DNA of 64,000 nt from Acidobacteriaceae bacterium (GTDB lineage Bacteria > Acidobacteriota > Terriglobia > Terriglobales > Acidobacteriaceae): NCBI GenBank assembly GCA_025352065.1, contig JANXUC010000002.1:62001-126000 (forward strand), in the 5' to 3' direction. Under the pieces are notes generated by a model. The model made no database searches. It was not told the origin of the DNA and worked only from the letters and a program-made list of their open reading frames with translations. The stretch's first letter is position 1, and every line of letters begins with the position of its first letter. This document shows positions 44,404 to 52,187 of this stretch, in pieces. The translations under genes and the position numbers were made by a program.

Positions 44404-45280
44404 TGCCAATACAACACCTTGCCTCGGCAGGGGATGGCTGGGTGCGTTCCAGCAACTACAGCTCAGCCAGCAGGACATCTCCACCATGCTGTTCCTGCGC
44501 CAGCACATCCAGCATATCGTCTACGTCATCAAGGAAAACCGTACCTACGACCAGATCCTTGGCGATCTGCCAGTTGGCAACGGCGATCCCACGCTGACGC
44601 AGTTCCCCTCGTTCGTTACCCCGAATTTCCACGCTATGGCTACCAACTTCGTGGATTTCGACAACTTCTACGATCCCGGCAGCGCCAGCATGGAAGGCTG
44701 GCAGTGGTCGACCGCCGCTCGCGCCTCCGATCTCAACGAGAAGAGCCAGGTCGTCAACTACGGCAAGGGCGGTTCCAACTACGACTCCGAAGGTACTTCC
44801 CGCAAGGTGTTCTGATCGTGGAGTCTTCGCAGCACCGCCTTCATCGTTGGCCCGTACGTGAAGCATGGAGCCGTTTCCTCTTCGCACTATGCGACGACGA
44901 ACATGCTGCGCACCATCGGAGAAATTCTCGCTACGGATCGTCTCGGCGTGCACGATGCCGGATTGCCTCCGATGACCGAAGCCTTCGACACCACGCAATC
45001 GAGCTGGACCTTCAGCGCCTTCCCGGCCTTGGTCCTGTTCAATACCAGCCTGCCCTTGCTGAACAAGAACGCAGTGAAAGCCCACAACATGATCCCGCAG
45101 ACGACGCACGATGCCGCCTACTGGGAAGCGAAAACCAAGGGCTTTGACTTCAGCCAGGAAGACCGCGTCGATCCGGACAAGTTCAACCGAGTAATCTGGG
45201 AAGGTCTGATGGGCGGAAAGCCGTATCCAACCCCGCATAAGGAGTCGAAAGAAGCAGGTGCGGCTGGAGCAGGCAAGTAG
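44404..45280 (+). pseudogene. Decayed phosphoesterase gene with internal deletion
   Basis: Two parts of one phosphoesterase-family gene remain. The first (about 44404-44815) contains HIQHIVYVIKENRTYDQILG and MEGWQWSTAARASD and runs into a stop after SEGTSRKVF. The second (about 44828-45280) resumes in another frame at RSTAFIVGPYVKHG and reads SSSHYATTNMLRTIGEILATDR to a stop. In full-length relatives these motifs are several hundred residues apart. Here only a dozen bases separate them, so the middle has been lost. The N-terminal beta-propeller of YncE-type fusions is also missing. Confidence 0.75.
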
Positions 45281-45308
45281 TTTGACTGGACTGTAAATTT
45301 ACGACGGC

Positions 45309-45344
45309 AAACTCGAGGGCGCGCGCAAGCGCGTCCTCGAGTTT
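45309..45344 (+). terminator. Strong hairpin after the phosphoesterase remnant
   Basis: The arms AAACTCGAGGGCGCGC and GCGCGTCCTCGAGTTT (15 of 16 paired) are closed by a 4-nt loop. The T-run is weak (GTTT), so terminator function is probable but not certain. Confidence 0.6.
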
Positions 45345-45453
45345 ACTCGTGTGGAGCGGACACTCTTGTACGCTGCCGTTGTTTTTGTTGTCGCCGTCGC
45401 CTTGAAACTACTGTCGAAGTTGCTCTTGGTCTTCGCCGACATAATCAACACAA

Positions 45454-45510
45454 GGGGTGCCCCATCCTTCTTTCGCGTTCTTTGCGAAAGAGGGTGGGAG
45501 GCAAGAATCC
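45454..45510 (+). repeat. Dispersed repeat D, copy 2
   Basis: GGGGTGCCCCATCCTTCTTT followed by CGCGTTCTTTGCGAAAGAGG, then TGGGAGGCAAGAATC. Confidence 0.8.
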
Positions 45511-45570
45511 CGACCCATGAGCACCGGGATCGATTTCTCTTCACCACTGTTCCGAGTCCTTCTCCGTGTC

Positions 45571-46206
45571 TCAGTGTCTCCGTGGTGAACCGACGTTCTG
45601 AATACGCCGAATAGCCTCGCCCACCGGATCTTCCGCGACGACATCCACCAACCCAATCCGCAACGCTTCCGCCGCCGTAACCTTCTCCGCCGCAACAAAC
45701 AATTCCAACGCCTTCGCCTTCCCTACCAACCGCGACAACCGCTGCGTGCCACCCCATCCAGTCATCAACCCCAGAGCCGCCCCGCGATGTCCAAACACCG
45801 CGTCGGGAGCCGCAATCCGACAAGAGCAAGCAAGAGCCAGATCCAGCCCACCCCCCATGCAGTGGCCCTCAATCGCCGCATAAACAGGGGCAGGGAAGCG
45901 CGCAATGGCATTCATCAGAGCTTGTCCCATGCCTGCAAACTCGTAAGCCTCCGCGCCGCCAAGCGCACCGATCTCCCGAAGATCCGCCCCGACAGAAAAG
46001 AACTTCTCGTTGCCCGCCACAATAACAGGCCGAGCCCCGCCTGCGAGCTCCACCAGAATCCCCGTCAACGCCAGTACGCACTCCCGCGAAAGACGATTCG
46101 TCCCGTCTTCGGAAATAAGACGCAGCAGCGCAAATCCATCCCCGCGCTCAAGTTTGAAGTAAGAATTCAAGCAAGAAGAATAAAACAGATCGTGTAGGCC
46201 GAGCAT
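45571..46206 (-). CDS. Enoyl-CoA hydratase/isomerase family protein, short
   Basis: The 211-aa crotonase-like protein has an oxyanion loop FFSVGADLREIGAL and IEGHCMGGGLDLALACSCRIA, and GHRGAALGLMTGWGGTQRL. It is about 50 residues shorter than typical hydratases at the C-terminus. The first ATG (46206) lies inside a repeat B copy that supplies MLGLHDLFYSSC, which is not family-like. The biological start may be TTG 46170, giving an N-terminus LNSYFKLERGDG that matches the family. Reaction unknown. Confidence 0.75.
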   Translation of the reverse strand: MLGLHDLFYSSCLNSYFKLERGDGFALLRLISEDGTNRLSRECVLALTGILVELAGGARPVIVAGNEKFFSVGADLREIGALGGAEAYEFAGMGQALMNAIARFPAPVYAAIEGHCMGGGLDLALACSCRIAAPDAVFGHRGAALGLMTGWGGTQRLSRLVGKAKALELFVAAEKVTAAEALRIGLVDVVAEDPVGEAIRRIQNVGSPRRH

Positions 46207-46227
46207 TCCTGCTCGACGCTCTTAGCC
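46192..46227 (+). repeat. Dispersed repeat B, copy 4
   Basis: CGTGTAGGCCGAGCATTCCT followed by GCTCGACGCTCTTAGC. Read on the minus strand it supplies the first ATG of the adjacent hydratase gene. Confidence 0.8.
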
Positions 46228-46261
46228 GGAATTTATGACAAAACTTGTTTACACATAAAAC

Positions 46262-46299
46262 TTGTCATTCTGAGAGCAGCGAAGCATCCCTTTCGCTGG
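46262..46299 (+). repeat. Dispersed repeat A, copy 7
   Basis: TTGTCATTCTGAGAGCAGCG followed by AAGCATCCC, upstream of the hydratase gene. Confidence 0.75.
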
Positions 46300-46324
46300 A
46301 AACGCTCTAACTGGATGGAAAACC

Positions 46325-46380
46325 CGGGTGCCTCGTCGTTCTTTCGCGCACTTTGCGAAAGAGGGCGGGAGGAAACAATC
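46325..46380 (+). repeat. Dispersed repeat D, copy 3
   Basis: GGGTGCCTCGTCGTTCTTTC followed by GCGCACTTTGCGAAAGAGGG, immediately downstream of the 46428 gene stop. Confidence 0.75.
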
Positions 46381-46427
46381 TCAATCAATAGGCCTTCAGA
46401 CGATAGGGCTGAAACATCAAAAAAGCC

Positions 46428-47162
46428 CTACGCTTTCTCCAGCCACTCCGCCACGCTCTGCCCGTCCGGCGCAAGCAAAAACTTCCCCACCCTTACCGCT
46501 TCCCCAATGAGTTGATGCCGCTCCGACCGCATCACCCGCGAAATCCACTGCCGTCCCACCTCGTACTGCTCGGCAGTAAACCACTTCTGCGGCACCACCT
46601 CCACCAACCCAGCCTGCGGATACAGAACATACACCGCGCACGCCGCATCGCCCCGCGTCAGGGCTGGATAGGAACCCACAGTCACCAACTCATCCAGAGA
46701 ATGAAAACATTCCGGAATCTCCAGCTTGTGCGTGCCTTCCGGAAAGCGCCGGCTCACTTCAAATTCATCCGCCGGAGCCGTGCTGGAATACACTCGATCA
46801 TTCGACTGTTTAAACCAACCTACAATCTCTTCAATCGCAAACGCCGCCAGTTGGTCCGGATCGAAGCACATCACCCGAATCCCGCCCGGCTCCGGACACC
46901 AGATTCCCAGCAAATTCGGAGCAATCACAAATGGAACACAGAAAGTATTCAACGCCAGCCGAGGCCGGTTCGGTTCCTGTTCCAAAGACAGGGTCACAAG
47001 AAAGGCCAGCTCCCCAGTAGTTCCGTGGTAGGTCCAAACAAAGCGCTGCCTGGATTGGCCTACAACAGTAGGGAAGGTTTCCCAGTACCAGGGCGAGGGC
47101 CCAGTAGCTTTTTCAATTGCAGCGAGGAGCCGTGTTTTTTCCGAAGGTCGTTCTTCAGGCAT
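46428..47162 (-). CDS. Hypothetical cytosolic protein
   Basis: The 244-aa protein is soluble with no signal peptide. It contains aromatic-rich stretches such as GPSPWYWETFPTVVGQSRQRFVWTY and a C-terminal region EQYEVGRQWISRVMRSERHQLIGEAVRVGKFLLAPDGQSVAEWLEKA. No family is recognised. Its ATG overlaps the stop of the upstream B12-binding gene (TGATG), so it is translationally coupled to it. That makes it a candidate accessory to the mutase domain. Confidence 0.7.
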   Translation of the reverse strand: MPEERPSEKTRLLAAIEKATGPSPWYWETFPTVVGQSRQRFVWTYHGTTGELAFLVTLSLEQEPNRPRLALNTFCVPFVIAPNLLGIWCPEPGGIRVMCFDPDQLAAFAIEEIVGWFKQSNDRVYSSTAPADEFEVSRRFPEGTHKLEIPECFHSLDELVTVGSYPALTRGDAACAVYVLYPQAGLVEVVPQKWFTAEQYEVGRQWISRVMRSERHQLIGEAVRVGKFLLAPDGQSVAEWLEKA

Positions 47163-47584
47163 CAGCCGGCCGCAGGCAAGCTACGCGGCTTCACGTTCGC
47201 GCGGATGTACTGCACAATGTTGTCCATCGTAGTGCCCGGCTGGAAAATCGCTCCCACGCCAATCGCCTTCAACGCAGGAATATCCTGATCGGGAATAATG
47301 CCGCCCACCACCACAATCACGTCATCCATCTTGTGCTGCTTCATCAAATCCATCACGCGCGGAACGATCACGTTGTGCGCCCCAGACAAAATCGACAATC
47401 CAATGACGTCCACATCCTCCTGCAAAGATGCGGTCACAATCATCTCCGGCGTTTGCCTCAGGCCGGTATAAATCACTTCCATGCCAGCATCGCGCAGCGC
47501 CCGGGCAATCACTTTCGCCCCGCGATCATGCCCATCCAGCCCAGGCTTCGCAACCAGCACACGTACTTTGCGCTCAGCATCCAT
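47162..47584 (-). CDS. Stand-alone cobalamin-binding domain of methylmalonyl-CoA mutase type
   Basis: The 140-aa protein is a complete B12-binding Rossmann-like domain. The base-off/His-on motif DGHDRG (DxHxxG), the SxL motif SILSG and the GG motif [11 protein letters not shown] are all present. Start [37 protein letters not shown] is typical of the small C-terminal part of methylmalonyl-CoA mutase. The catalytic large subunit is not in the window. It probably works with a mutase alpha subunit encoded elsewhere. ATG 47584. Confidence 0.92.
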   Translation of the reverse strand: MDAERKVRVLVAKPGLDGHDRGAKVIARALRDAGMEVIYTGLRQTPEMIVTASLQEDVDVIGLSILSGAHNVIVPRVMDLMKQHKMDDVIVVVGGIIPDQDIPALKAIGVGAIFQPGTTMDNIVQYIRANVKPRSLPAAG

Positions 47585-47614
47585 CGCTTCTATTTAAGCA
47601 TATCGAAGTAGATC

Positions 47615-47695
47615 GTGTAGGGCGAGCGTTCCCGCTCGCCCGGCCTTACCAATACCATCAACTTTTGTCATTCCGAGCGCAGCGAGGAATCTGCT
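47615..47695 (+). repeat. Repeats B copy 5 and A copy 8 in tandem
   Basis: GTGTAGGGCGAGCGTTCCCG followed by CTCGCC (B, 47615-47648), then TTGTCATTCCGAGCGCAGCG followed by AGGAATCTGCT (A, 47665-47695). Confidence 0.8.
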
Positions 47696-47705
47696 CCCGT
47701 CTTTG

Positions 47706-47783
47706 GGTGGCGCAACGCTTCAGCGCTGCGATAAGTTGTCTGGATTCCGTGTCGGCTTTATAGCCGCAGGGGGACGTTGCCCG
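47706..47783 (+). repeat. Dispersed palindromic repeat C, copy 3
   Basis: GGCGCAACGCTTCAGCGCTG followed by a second arm GTCGGCTTTATAGCCGCAGG. It ends at the stop of the glycosylase gene. Confidence 0.55.
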
Positions 47784-47784
47784 C

Positions 47785-48387
47785 CTATTTCTTCTCCTTC
47801 GTGTCCACGCTCTTCCACAAATACCAGCAGGCAATCGTCCGGTAAGGCGACCAGGCCTTCGCAATCTTTTCCATCTCCTTCGGCTTCGGCAATTTCCGTT
47901 TCCGATAGTGTTTCTGCATCGCCATCTGAATCCCCAAATCACCCGTCGGCAAAATGTCAGGCCGCTTCAACGTAAACATCAAAAACATCTGGGAGCTCCA
48001 GACTCCAACGCCCTTTACCCGGGTCAGGTGTTCGATTACTTCTTCATTCGACAGGTTCGGTAGCTGCTCGAAGTTCACGTCGCCGCTCAGAGTCAGCTCC
48101 GCCAGCGACCGCAGATACGACAGCTTCTGTTTCGAGAGTCCGGCCGAGCGCAGCTGCTCGTCGCTTAGCTTCAACACGCCCTGCGGCGTTAAAGGAAGCC
48201 CCGCCAGATCGGTAAATCGTTTAAAAATTGTTGCCGCAGCCCTCCCATTCAGCTGTTGATAAACAATCGTCTCCGCCAAGCTCGCAAACGAGGGCTCTCC
48301 ATAATCGATCCGGCAAGGGCCATGCTTTTCAATAATCGCCCGCATCGTCGGGTCAGTTTTTTTTAAGTGGTTTACAGCTTTCCGCAT
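47785..48387 (-). CDS. HhH-GPD DNA glycosylase (AlkA/3-methyladenine type)
   Basis: The 200-aa enzyme removes alkylated bases to start base-excision repair. The helix-hairpin-helix LTRVKGVGVWSSQMFLMFTL is followed by the Gly/Pro-Asp loop ILPTGDLGIQMA, whose Asp is the catalytic residue in this family. FASLAETIVYQQLNGRAA is the conserved N-terminal helix. No iron-sulfur cluster motif is present. ATG 48387 as read on the minus strand; 48370s A/T-rich DNA precedes it. Confidence 0.9.
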   Translation of the reverse strand: MRKAVNHLKKTDPTMRAIIEKHGPCRIDYGEPSFASLAETIVYQQLNGRAAATIFKRFTDLAGLPLTPQGVLKLSDEQLRSAGLSKQKLSYLRSLAELTLSGDVNFEQLPNLSNEEVIEHLTRVKGVGVWSSQMFLMFTLKRPDILPTGDLGIQMAMQKHYRKRKLPKPKEMEKIAKAWSPYRTIACWYLWKSVDTKEKK

Positions 48388-48837
48388 AGCCTAGAATTTA
48401 ATCACAACAGCGCGCTGCGTCACACGGAGAAAACCGAAGTCAAAGCTTCGAAATCAAAAATTGAGGTAGAGCCATGCGAAAACACGTGACGAAAGAAATG
48501 CTTTGCGCTATCGGCTCACCCAAAAACGTGATGCAGATTGTTCCACCCATCCATGTCGTCCGCCCAGCCTAGTTCGCTGTCGACTACCCGAGCCCCTCGC
48601 TCGATCAAAGAAGGCGAGCAAAGAAAAAGGCACGGCTTTTGGCCGCGCCTGCTTCTTGGATCAAAAATTACTCAAATTCACTCCATATATCTAGGATAGC
48701 AGATTGGAAGGGTAAGTCCGCCATTATTTTGCGAACTATTTCCTGTTTTGAATCAAAGACTTGCGGCGAAAACGCCGTCTTAGGGGCTTGACAAATCGGG
48801 AATCTCTCTTCAAATGGAAGTCCCCGAATCCTCTCCC

Positions 48838-48870
48838 GTGTAGGGTGAGCATTCCTGCTCGCCGCTCTTA
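48838..48870 (+). repeat. Dispersed repeat B, copy 6
   Basis: CGTGTAGGGTGAGCATTCCT followed by GCTCGCCGCTCTTA. Confidence 0.8.
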
Positions 48871-48882
48871 TATCGACCAGGT

Positions 48883-48914
48883 GGCCCATTCAAGCCTTCT
48901 TTTTGGCTTGAGTG
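48883..48914 (+). repeat. Repeat E, left copy
   Basis: GGCCCATTCAAGCCTTCTTT followed by TTGGCTTGAGTG. It pairs with an inverted copy at 49109-49140, 31 of 32 bases identical, 194 bp apart. Each copy also has a small internal CAAGCC/GGCTTG hairpin. Confidence 0.8.
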
Positions 48915-49108
48915 GGGCGGTTCGGCTGCTAGAACAGAGTATTCCCCCCCCGGTTGTTCGCGTTTCTGCGCCGCTCACTGCGACTTGATCTCTGTGGTTT
49001 CTCACAGCCGGCTGACGCCAAAGCAGCAGATCCCTACACTCCGGAGCCTATCGCGTTCACGCTAATCTGCTCTGATTGCGGTGCCAGAATTCAGGAGATC
49101 AACATCCT

Positions 49109-49140
49109 CACTCAAGCCAGAAAGAAGGCTTGAATGGGCC
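49109..49140 (-). repeat. Repeat E, right (inverted) copy
   Basis: The reverse complement is GGCCCATTCAAGCCTTCTTT followed by CTGGCTTGAGTG. It is the partner of 48883-48914. Confidence 0.8.
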
Positions 49141-49261
49141 ACCCGAGTCTTGGCTTCCTGCGCGACGATCAGGGATTCCCGATGGACTTTCCCTCCCAAC
49201 CCTGCTACTTTGCAAACTCGAACGGTCACCGTTCCACTCGGTTCCAAAAAGGGAGAATCTT

Positions 49262-49522
49262 ATGAAACGTTTTACAGCGATGTTCGCATCGGCGTTCTTG
49301 TTTGTGGCGCTGGCTGGCAGTGTTTTCGCGATGCCGCAAGATGCCAAGGATGACATGAAGGATGCGGGTCACGAAACCAAGGAAGCAGCCAAAGACGTAG
49401 GTCATGCCACCAAGAAAACGGCCAAGAAGACCGGTCACGCTATTAAGAAGGGGACCAAGAAAGCAGCTCACAAGACCAAGAAGGCTGCCGACAAAGTTGA
49501 AGACAAGATGGACCCAAAATAG
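49262..49522 (+). CDS. Exported Lys/Ala-rich 11-mer repeat protein (LEA-like)
   Basis: The 86-aa protein has a signal peptide (MKRFTAMFASAFLFVALAGS, then VFA). It continues with four consecutive 11-residue units: KDAGHETKEAA, KDVGHATKKTA, KKTGHAIKKGT, KKAAHKTKKAA, then DKVEDKM. Amphipathic 11-mer helices with Lys, His and Thr resemble late-embryogenesis-abundant (group 3) stress proteins. Being secreted to the periplasm and very basic, it may protect membranes or bind polyanions; function is inference. ATG 49262 with GGGAGA 6 nt upstream. Confidence 0.8.
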   Translation: MKRFTAMFASAFLFVALAGSVFAMPQDAKDDMKDAGHETKEAAKDVGHATKKTAKKTGHAIKKGTKKAAHKTKKAADKVEDKMDPK

Positions 49523-49552
49523 GTTTGTTTCCTCTCCGGGCGCAGTAAGAGA

Positions 49553-49580
49553 AGATTCCTCGCCGCGCTCGGAATGACAA
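49553..49580 (-). repeat. Dispersed repeat A, copy 9 (reverse)
   Basis: AGATTCCTCGCCGCGCTCGG followed by AATGACAA, the inverted form of A. Confidence 0.75.
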
Positions 49581-49589
49581 ACTGGGTCC

Positions 49590-49665
49590 GGGCTGCGGGA
49601 AGGGCATGACTTCAGTCGTGCCCTTCCCGTTCAAAAATAAGCGGGCTTGAGCCCCTGAAGGTCAC
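49590..49665. repeat. Strong hairpin plus palindromic repeat C, copy 4
   Basis: GGGAAGGGCATGACT and AGTCGTGCCCTTCCC form a 15-bp stem (one G-T), then a second block AAGCGGGCTTGAGCCCCTG follows. It may terminate both converging transcripts. Confidence 0.65.
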
Positions 49666-49668
49666 CTG

Positions 49669-50169
49669 TTATTTCGCACTCTCCCGCAACAGTGGTTCCA
49701 GCGCTCGCTGGCGATGTGCGAACGTTCCCTGCAACTGCCTCCGAATAAAAAGTGCCTCGGCGATTTTGCCGAACGGCCCAAAGCCCGCCTCGAATTCCAC
49801 AATATCGCGCAAAGTCGTTCCTGCTTTCCCCTCTTGCGTGCGCGCTTCGAACTCGTGTCTGTGATTCCATTTCGCAAACGGGCCTTTAATCTGTTTATCT
49901 GCGAAGAATTCATTGCGGGAGAACGCGGTGATTCGAGCCACCCACTTGGCTCGGATAGGCAGGAAGGGAACCGGGCACAGGGAGATTTCAACTTCGGTGT
50001 CGACGCCCGCCCCGATCCCTCCATCGGCTGGCGATGAGAGGCGGACCTGGTCGATACGGGCTTGCTGACTGGGCGGCAGGATGCGCGGCAGATTGGCCGG
50101 GTCGCTGAAGAACGCGAAAACCTGCTCAATAGGATAGGGAACCCACTGCTCGGCTTGAAAACTTGCCAT
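49669..50169 (-). CDS. SRPBCC (START-like) ligand-binding protein
   Basis: The 166-aa protein has the SRPBCC pattern: FQAEQWVPYPIEQVFAFFSDPANLPRILPP at the N-terminus, a central WVARITAFSRNEFFADKQIKGPFAKWNHRHEFE and a C-terminal helix (IAEALFIRRQLQGTFAHRQRAL). The fold binds hydrophobic ligands in a deep cavity; no specific ligand can be named. ATG 50169. It is divergent from the dcw cluster. Confidence 0.8.
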   Translation of the reverse strand: MASFQAEQWVPYPIEQVFAFFSDPANLPRILPPSQQARIDQVRLSSPADGGIGAGVDTEVEISLCPVPFLPIRAKWVARITAFSRNEFFADKQIKGPFAKWNHRHEFEARTQEGKAGTTLRDIVEFEAGFGPFGKIAEALFIRRQLQGTFAHRQRALEPLLRESAK

Positions 50170-50484
50170 CGCTTTTGATCCTACGCCTGTGTAGGGCGAG
50201 CATTCCTGCTCGCCCGCTCTTAGCCAAACAAAGCAAAGTCACTCCGAGGTTGGGATTCGACGAGCAGGAATGCGCGCCCTAAATGATTTCGCCCTGTTTT
50301 CCTCAAGAAACGCACAGGCCTGGCACGGCCGGGCCCTGTCGCATTTCGAGACCAGAACACGACGAATCACTTCAGTAAGCCCAATATCTTGTGGTTGATG
50401 ACCACGGTAACCGCAATGACTCGTGGTTCTCCCAGTAGCTCAGAATGCGACGCCAATACGGGAATAGGACCCGAAACTTTGTTA
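50170..50484. other. Intergenic region upstream of the dcw promoter
   Basis: It contains repeat B copy 7 (50188-50224) and an inverted partial B end (50261-50282). There is also a small palindrome TGTGGTTGATGACCACGGT near 50392. No gene is recognised. Confidence 0.5.
50188..50282 (+). repeat. Dispersed repeat B, copy 7 with inverted partner
   Basis: GTGTAGGGCGAGCATTCCTG followed by CTCGCCCGCTCTTAGCC, then an inverted GAGCAGGAATGCGCGCCCTA at 50262-50281. Confidence 0.75.
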
Positions 50485-50512
50485 TTGACAGCAAAGGAAT
50501 TAGCCGTAAGAT
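50485..50512 (+). promoter_or_regulatory. Predicted sigma70 promoter of the dcw cluster
   Basis: TTGACA (50485-50490), a 16-bp spacer and TAAGAT (50507-50512) lie directly before the MraZ operator. The leader to the mraZ start is about 165 nt. Confidence 0.6.
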
Positions 50513-50513
50513 T

Positions 50514-50568
50514 GTGGTTGAAAGTGGTAAAAAGTGGACCGCAGTCAGGGCCCAGTGGTTGGGAGTGG
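50514..50568 (+). promoter_or_regulatory. MraZ operator with 10-bp-periodic GTGG boxes
   Basis: GTGG occurs at 50514, 50524 and 50534, then at 50555 and 50565, each exactly 10 bp apart within a group. MraZ binds repeated TGGG/GTGG-type boxes spaced by one helical turn upstream of its own operon in other bacteria. Its position just downstream of the -10 fits autorepression. Confidence 0.65.
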
Positions 50569-50684
50569 TTTTACCGAGGAGCGTCGGGTGCACGTTACTG
50601 AAAACTGCCCACAAAACGCCTCAAGCCAGATCCAGATCACGACTTTTGACCTTGCTTCCAGAGTAAGCACCAGGAATTCAAACC

Positions 50685-51125
50685 ATGTTTCGCGGCAATC
50701 ACCCAACTCGAGTCGACGAAAAGGGCCGATTGAAGGTTCCGGCCGAGTTCAAGCGGGTGATCGACGAGAAATACGGAGCTCAATTTTATATCACCAGCCT
50801 CGATGGGAAGGTTGCTCAAGTGTATCCCTTCGAGGAATGGGAGCGGATCGAACAGAAGCTCGCGTCGCTCTCCACCTTCAACCCAACCAAGAAGAAGTTT
50901 CTGACGCGGGCGAATTATTACGGCCAAGCGGTAGAGATGGATGGGCAGGGCCGTTTATTGATTCCCCAGTTGTTGCGGCAAACCGCGGACATCAAGGGTG
51001 AGGTTGCCGTGTTGGGCAACCTGACGTACCTGGAAGTCCGTAACCTCGAAGCTCTCCAGACGGAGATGGACGAGTCGCAATTCACGGCTGAGGATGAGAA
51101 AACACTCGACGAGCTGGGTATCTAG
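50685..51125 (+). CDS. mraZ: Transcriptional regulator MraZ
   Basis: The 146-aa protein has two tandem AbrB-like SpoVT domains, with the family boxes DEKGRLKVPAEFKRVID and DGQGRLLIPQLLRQTAD. MraZ forms a ring and represses the dcw operon. It is the first gene of the division cluster. AGGA lies about 9 nt before ATG 50685. Its TAG overlaps the GTG start of rsmH by one base. Confidence 0.96.
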   Translation: MFRGNHPTRVDEKGRLKVPAEFKRVIDEKYGAQFYITSLDGKVAQVYPFEEWERIEQKLASLSTFNPTKKKFLTRANYYGQAVEMDGQGRLLIPQLLRQTADIKGEVAVLGNLTYLEVRNLEALQTEMDESQFTAEDEKTLDELGI

Positions 51126-52144
51126 TGGATGGGGATTTTGGAGCAGTAGACAACGCCCCTCAGGGGGCTGGGCATGGCAGGGTTCATGTCCCGGTTCTTT
51201 TACAAGAAGCGATCAATTTCTTAGCCGTTCAGCGCGGCGGGACTTACATCGACGCCACGGTGGGTTTGGCGGGGCACAGTTGCGCAATCGCAAAGCTCCT
51301 CGGCGCGCCGGGACGTTTGATTGGGGTCGATAAAGATCCAGCAGCGCTGGAAAGGGCTCGCGTGAATCTGCAGCCGCCGCCAGGACGTGAAGGCGACTGG
51401 CCGCAGATTGAGCTGGTGCATGCGTCGTTTGCAGAACTACTTGCCGAACTAGGTGAGCGGTTCGAGGCAGGATCCGTGAATGGAATCCTGGCCGACATCG
51501 GCATGAGCAGCTTGCAGTTGAACGACCCTGCGCGGGGATTCAGTTTTCAGGCGGAAGGCCCGTTGGATATGCGGATGAACACGCAGTCCGGGCAGACCGC
51601 CGAACAAGTGGTAAATACCATCGACGAAAAAGATCTCGCCGATGTGATTTACGAATTCGGTGAGGAAAGGAGGTCGCGGAGAATCGCCAGAGCCATTGTC
51701 CGAGCGCGGCCGATTCGAAACACAGCGCATCTTGCTGAGGTTGTTTCGGTCGCGGCTCGGTCAATGAAATCGCACGGCATTCATCCAGCGACGCGTACTT
51801 TCCAGGCAATCCGAATCTTCGTAAACCGTGAGTTGGACGACCTGCGGGAGCTGCTGCAAGCGGCTCCCAGGCTGCTAAAGCCGGGGGGCAGGGTGGTAGT
51901 GATTAGTTTTCATTCGTTGGAAGATCGCATCGTGAAAGATGCCTTCCGCGAAGGGGCGCAGGCCGGGACGTACACGGTGCTGACGAAAAAGCCGGTGACG
52001 GCTTCGGAAGAAGAGATTGGTCGTAACCCGCGGTCGCGCAGCGCCAAGATGCGAGCGGCGGAAAAAAGTTTAGGTGGAAAAAGTTTAGGTCTGGAAAAAC
52101 AGCCAGTCCGCCCGGCAGGTCGGAAACGACTTCCCGGGTTTTAG
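51125..52144 (+). CDS. rsmH: 16S rRNA m4C1402 methyltransferase RsmH (MraW)
   Basis: The 339-aa SAM-dependent enzyme methylates N4 of C1402 in 16S rRNA. Motifs: VHVPVLLQEAINFL and YIDATVGLAGHS near the N-terminus, GILADIGMSSLQLNDPARGFSF, QAIRIFVNRELDDL, VVISFHSLEDRIVKDAF. The N-terminal 15 residues are extra. GTG 51125, overlapping the mraZ stop. Confidence 0.96.
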   Translation: MDGDFGAVDNAPQGAGHGRVHVPVLLQEAINFLAVQRGGTYIDATVGLAGHSCAIAKLLGAPGRLIGVDKDPAALERARVNLQPPPGREGDWPQIELVHASFAELLAELGERFEAGSVNGILADIGMSSLQLNDPARGFSFQAEGPLDMRMNTQSGQTAEQVVNTIDEKDLADVIYEFGEERRSRRIARAIVRARPIRNTAHLAEVVSVAARSMKSHGIHPATRTFQAIRIFVNRELDDLRELLQAAPRLLKPGGRVVVISFHSLEDRIVKDAFREGAQAGTYTVLTKKPVTASEEEIGRNPRSRSAKMRAAEKSLGGKSLGLEKQPVRPAGRKRLPGF

Positions 52145-52187
52145 GGTGTAAGCAGTTGAATAAAAAATGAAACTGGGGAGGTTTCAA

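Larger units (their letters stand above)
48388..49261. other. Long intergenic region rich in repeats
   Basis: About 870 bp without a convincing gene. It holds an imperfect hairpin at about 48630-48656 (GGCACGGC...GCCGCGCC), repeat B copy 6 and a pair of inverted E repeats. The region just before 49262 carries the ribosome-binding sequence GGGAGA of the next gene. Short open frames here (for example 48503-48694) lack codon bias and start signals. Confidence 0.5.

Noticed and set aside
48503-48694. 63-codon plus-strand ORF in the 48.4-49.3 kb gap
   Set aside because: No ribosome-binding site, unusual composition and overlap with a hairpin; no similarity recognised.
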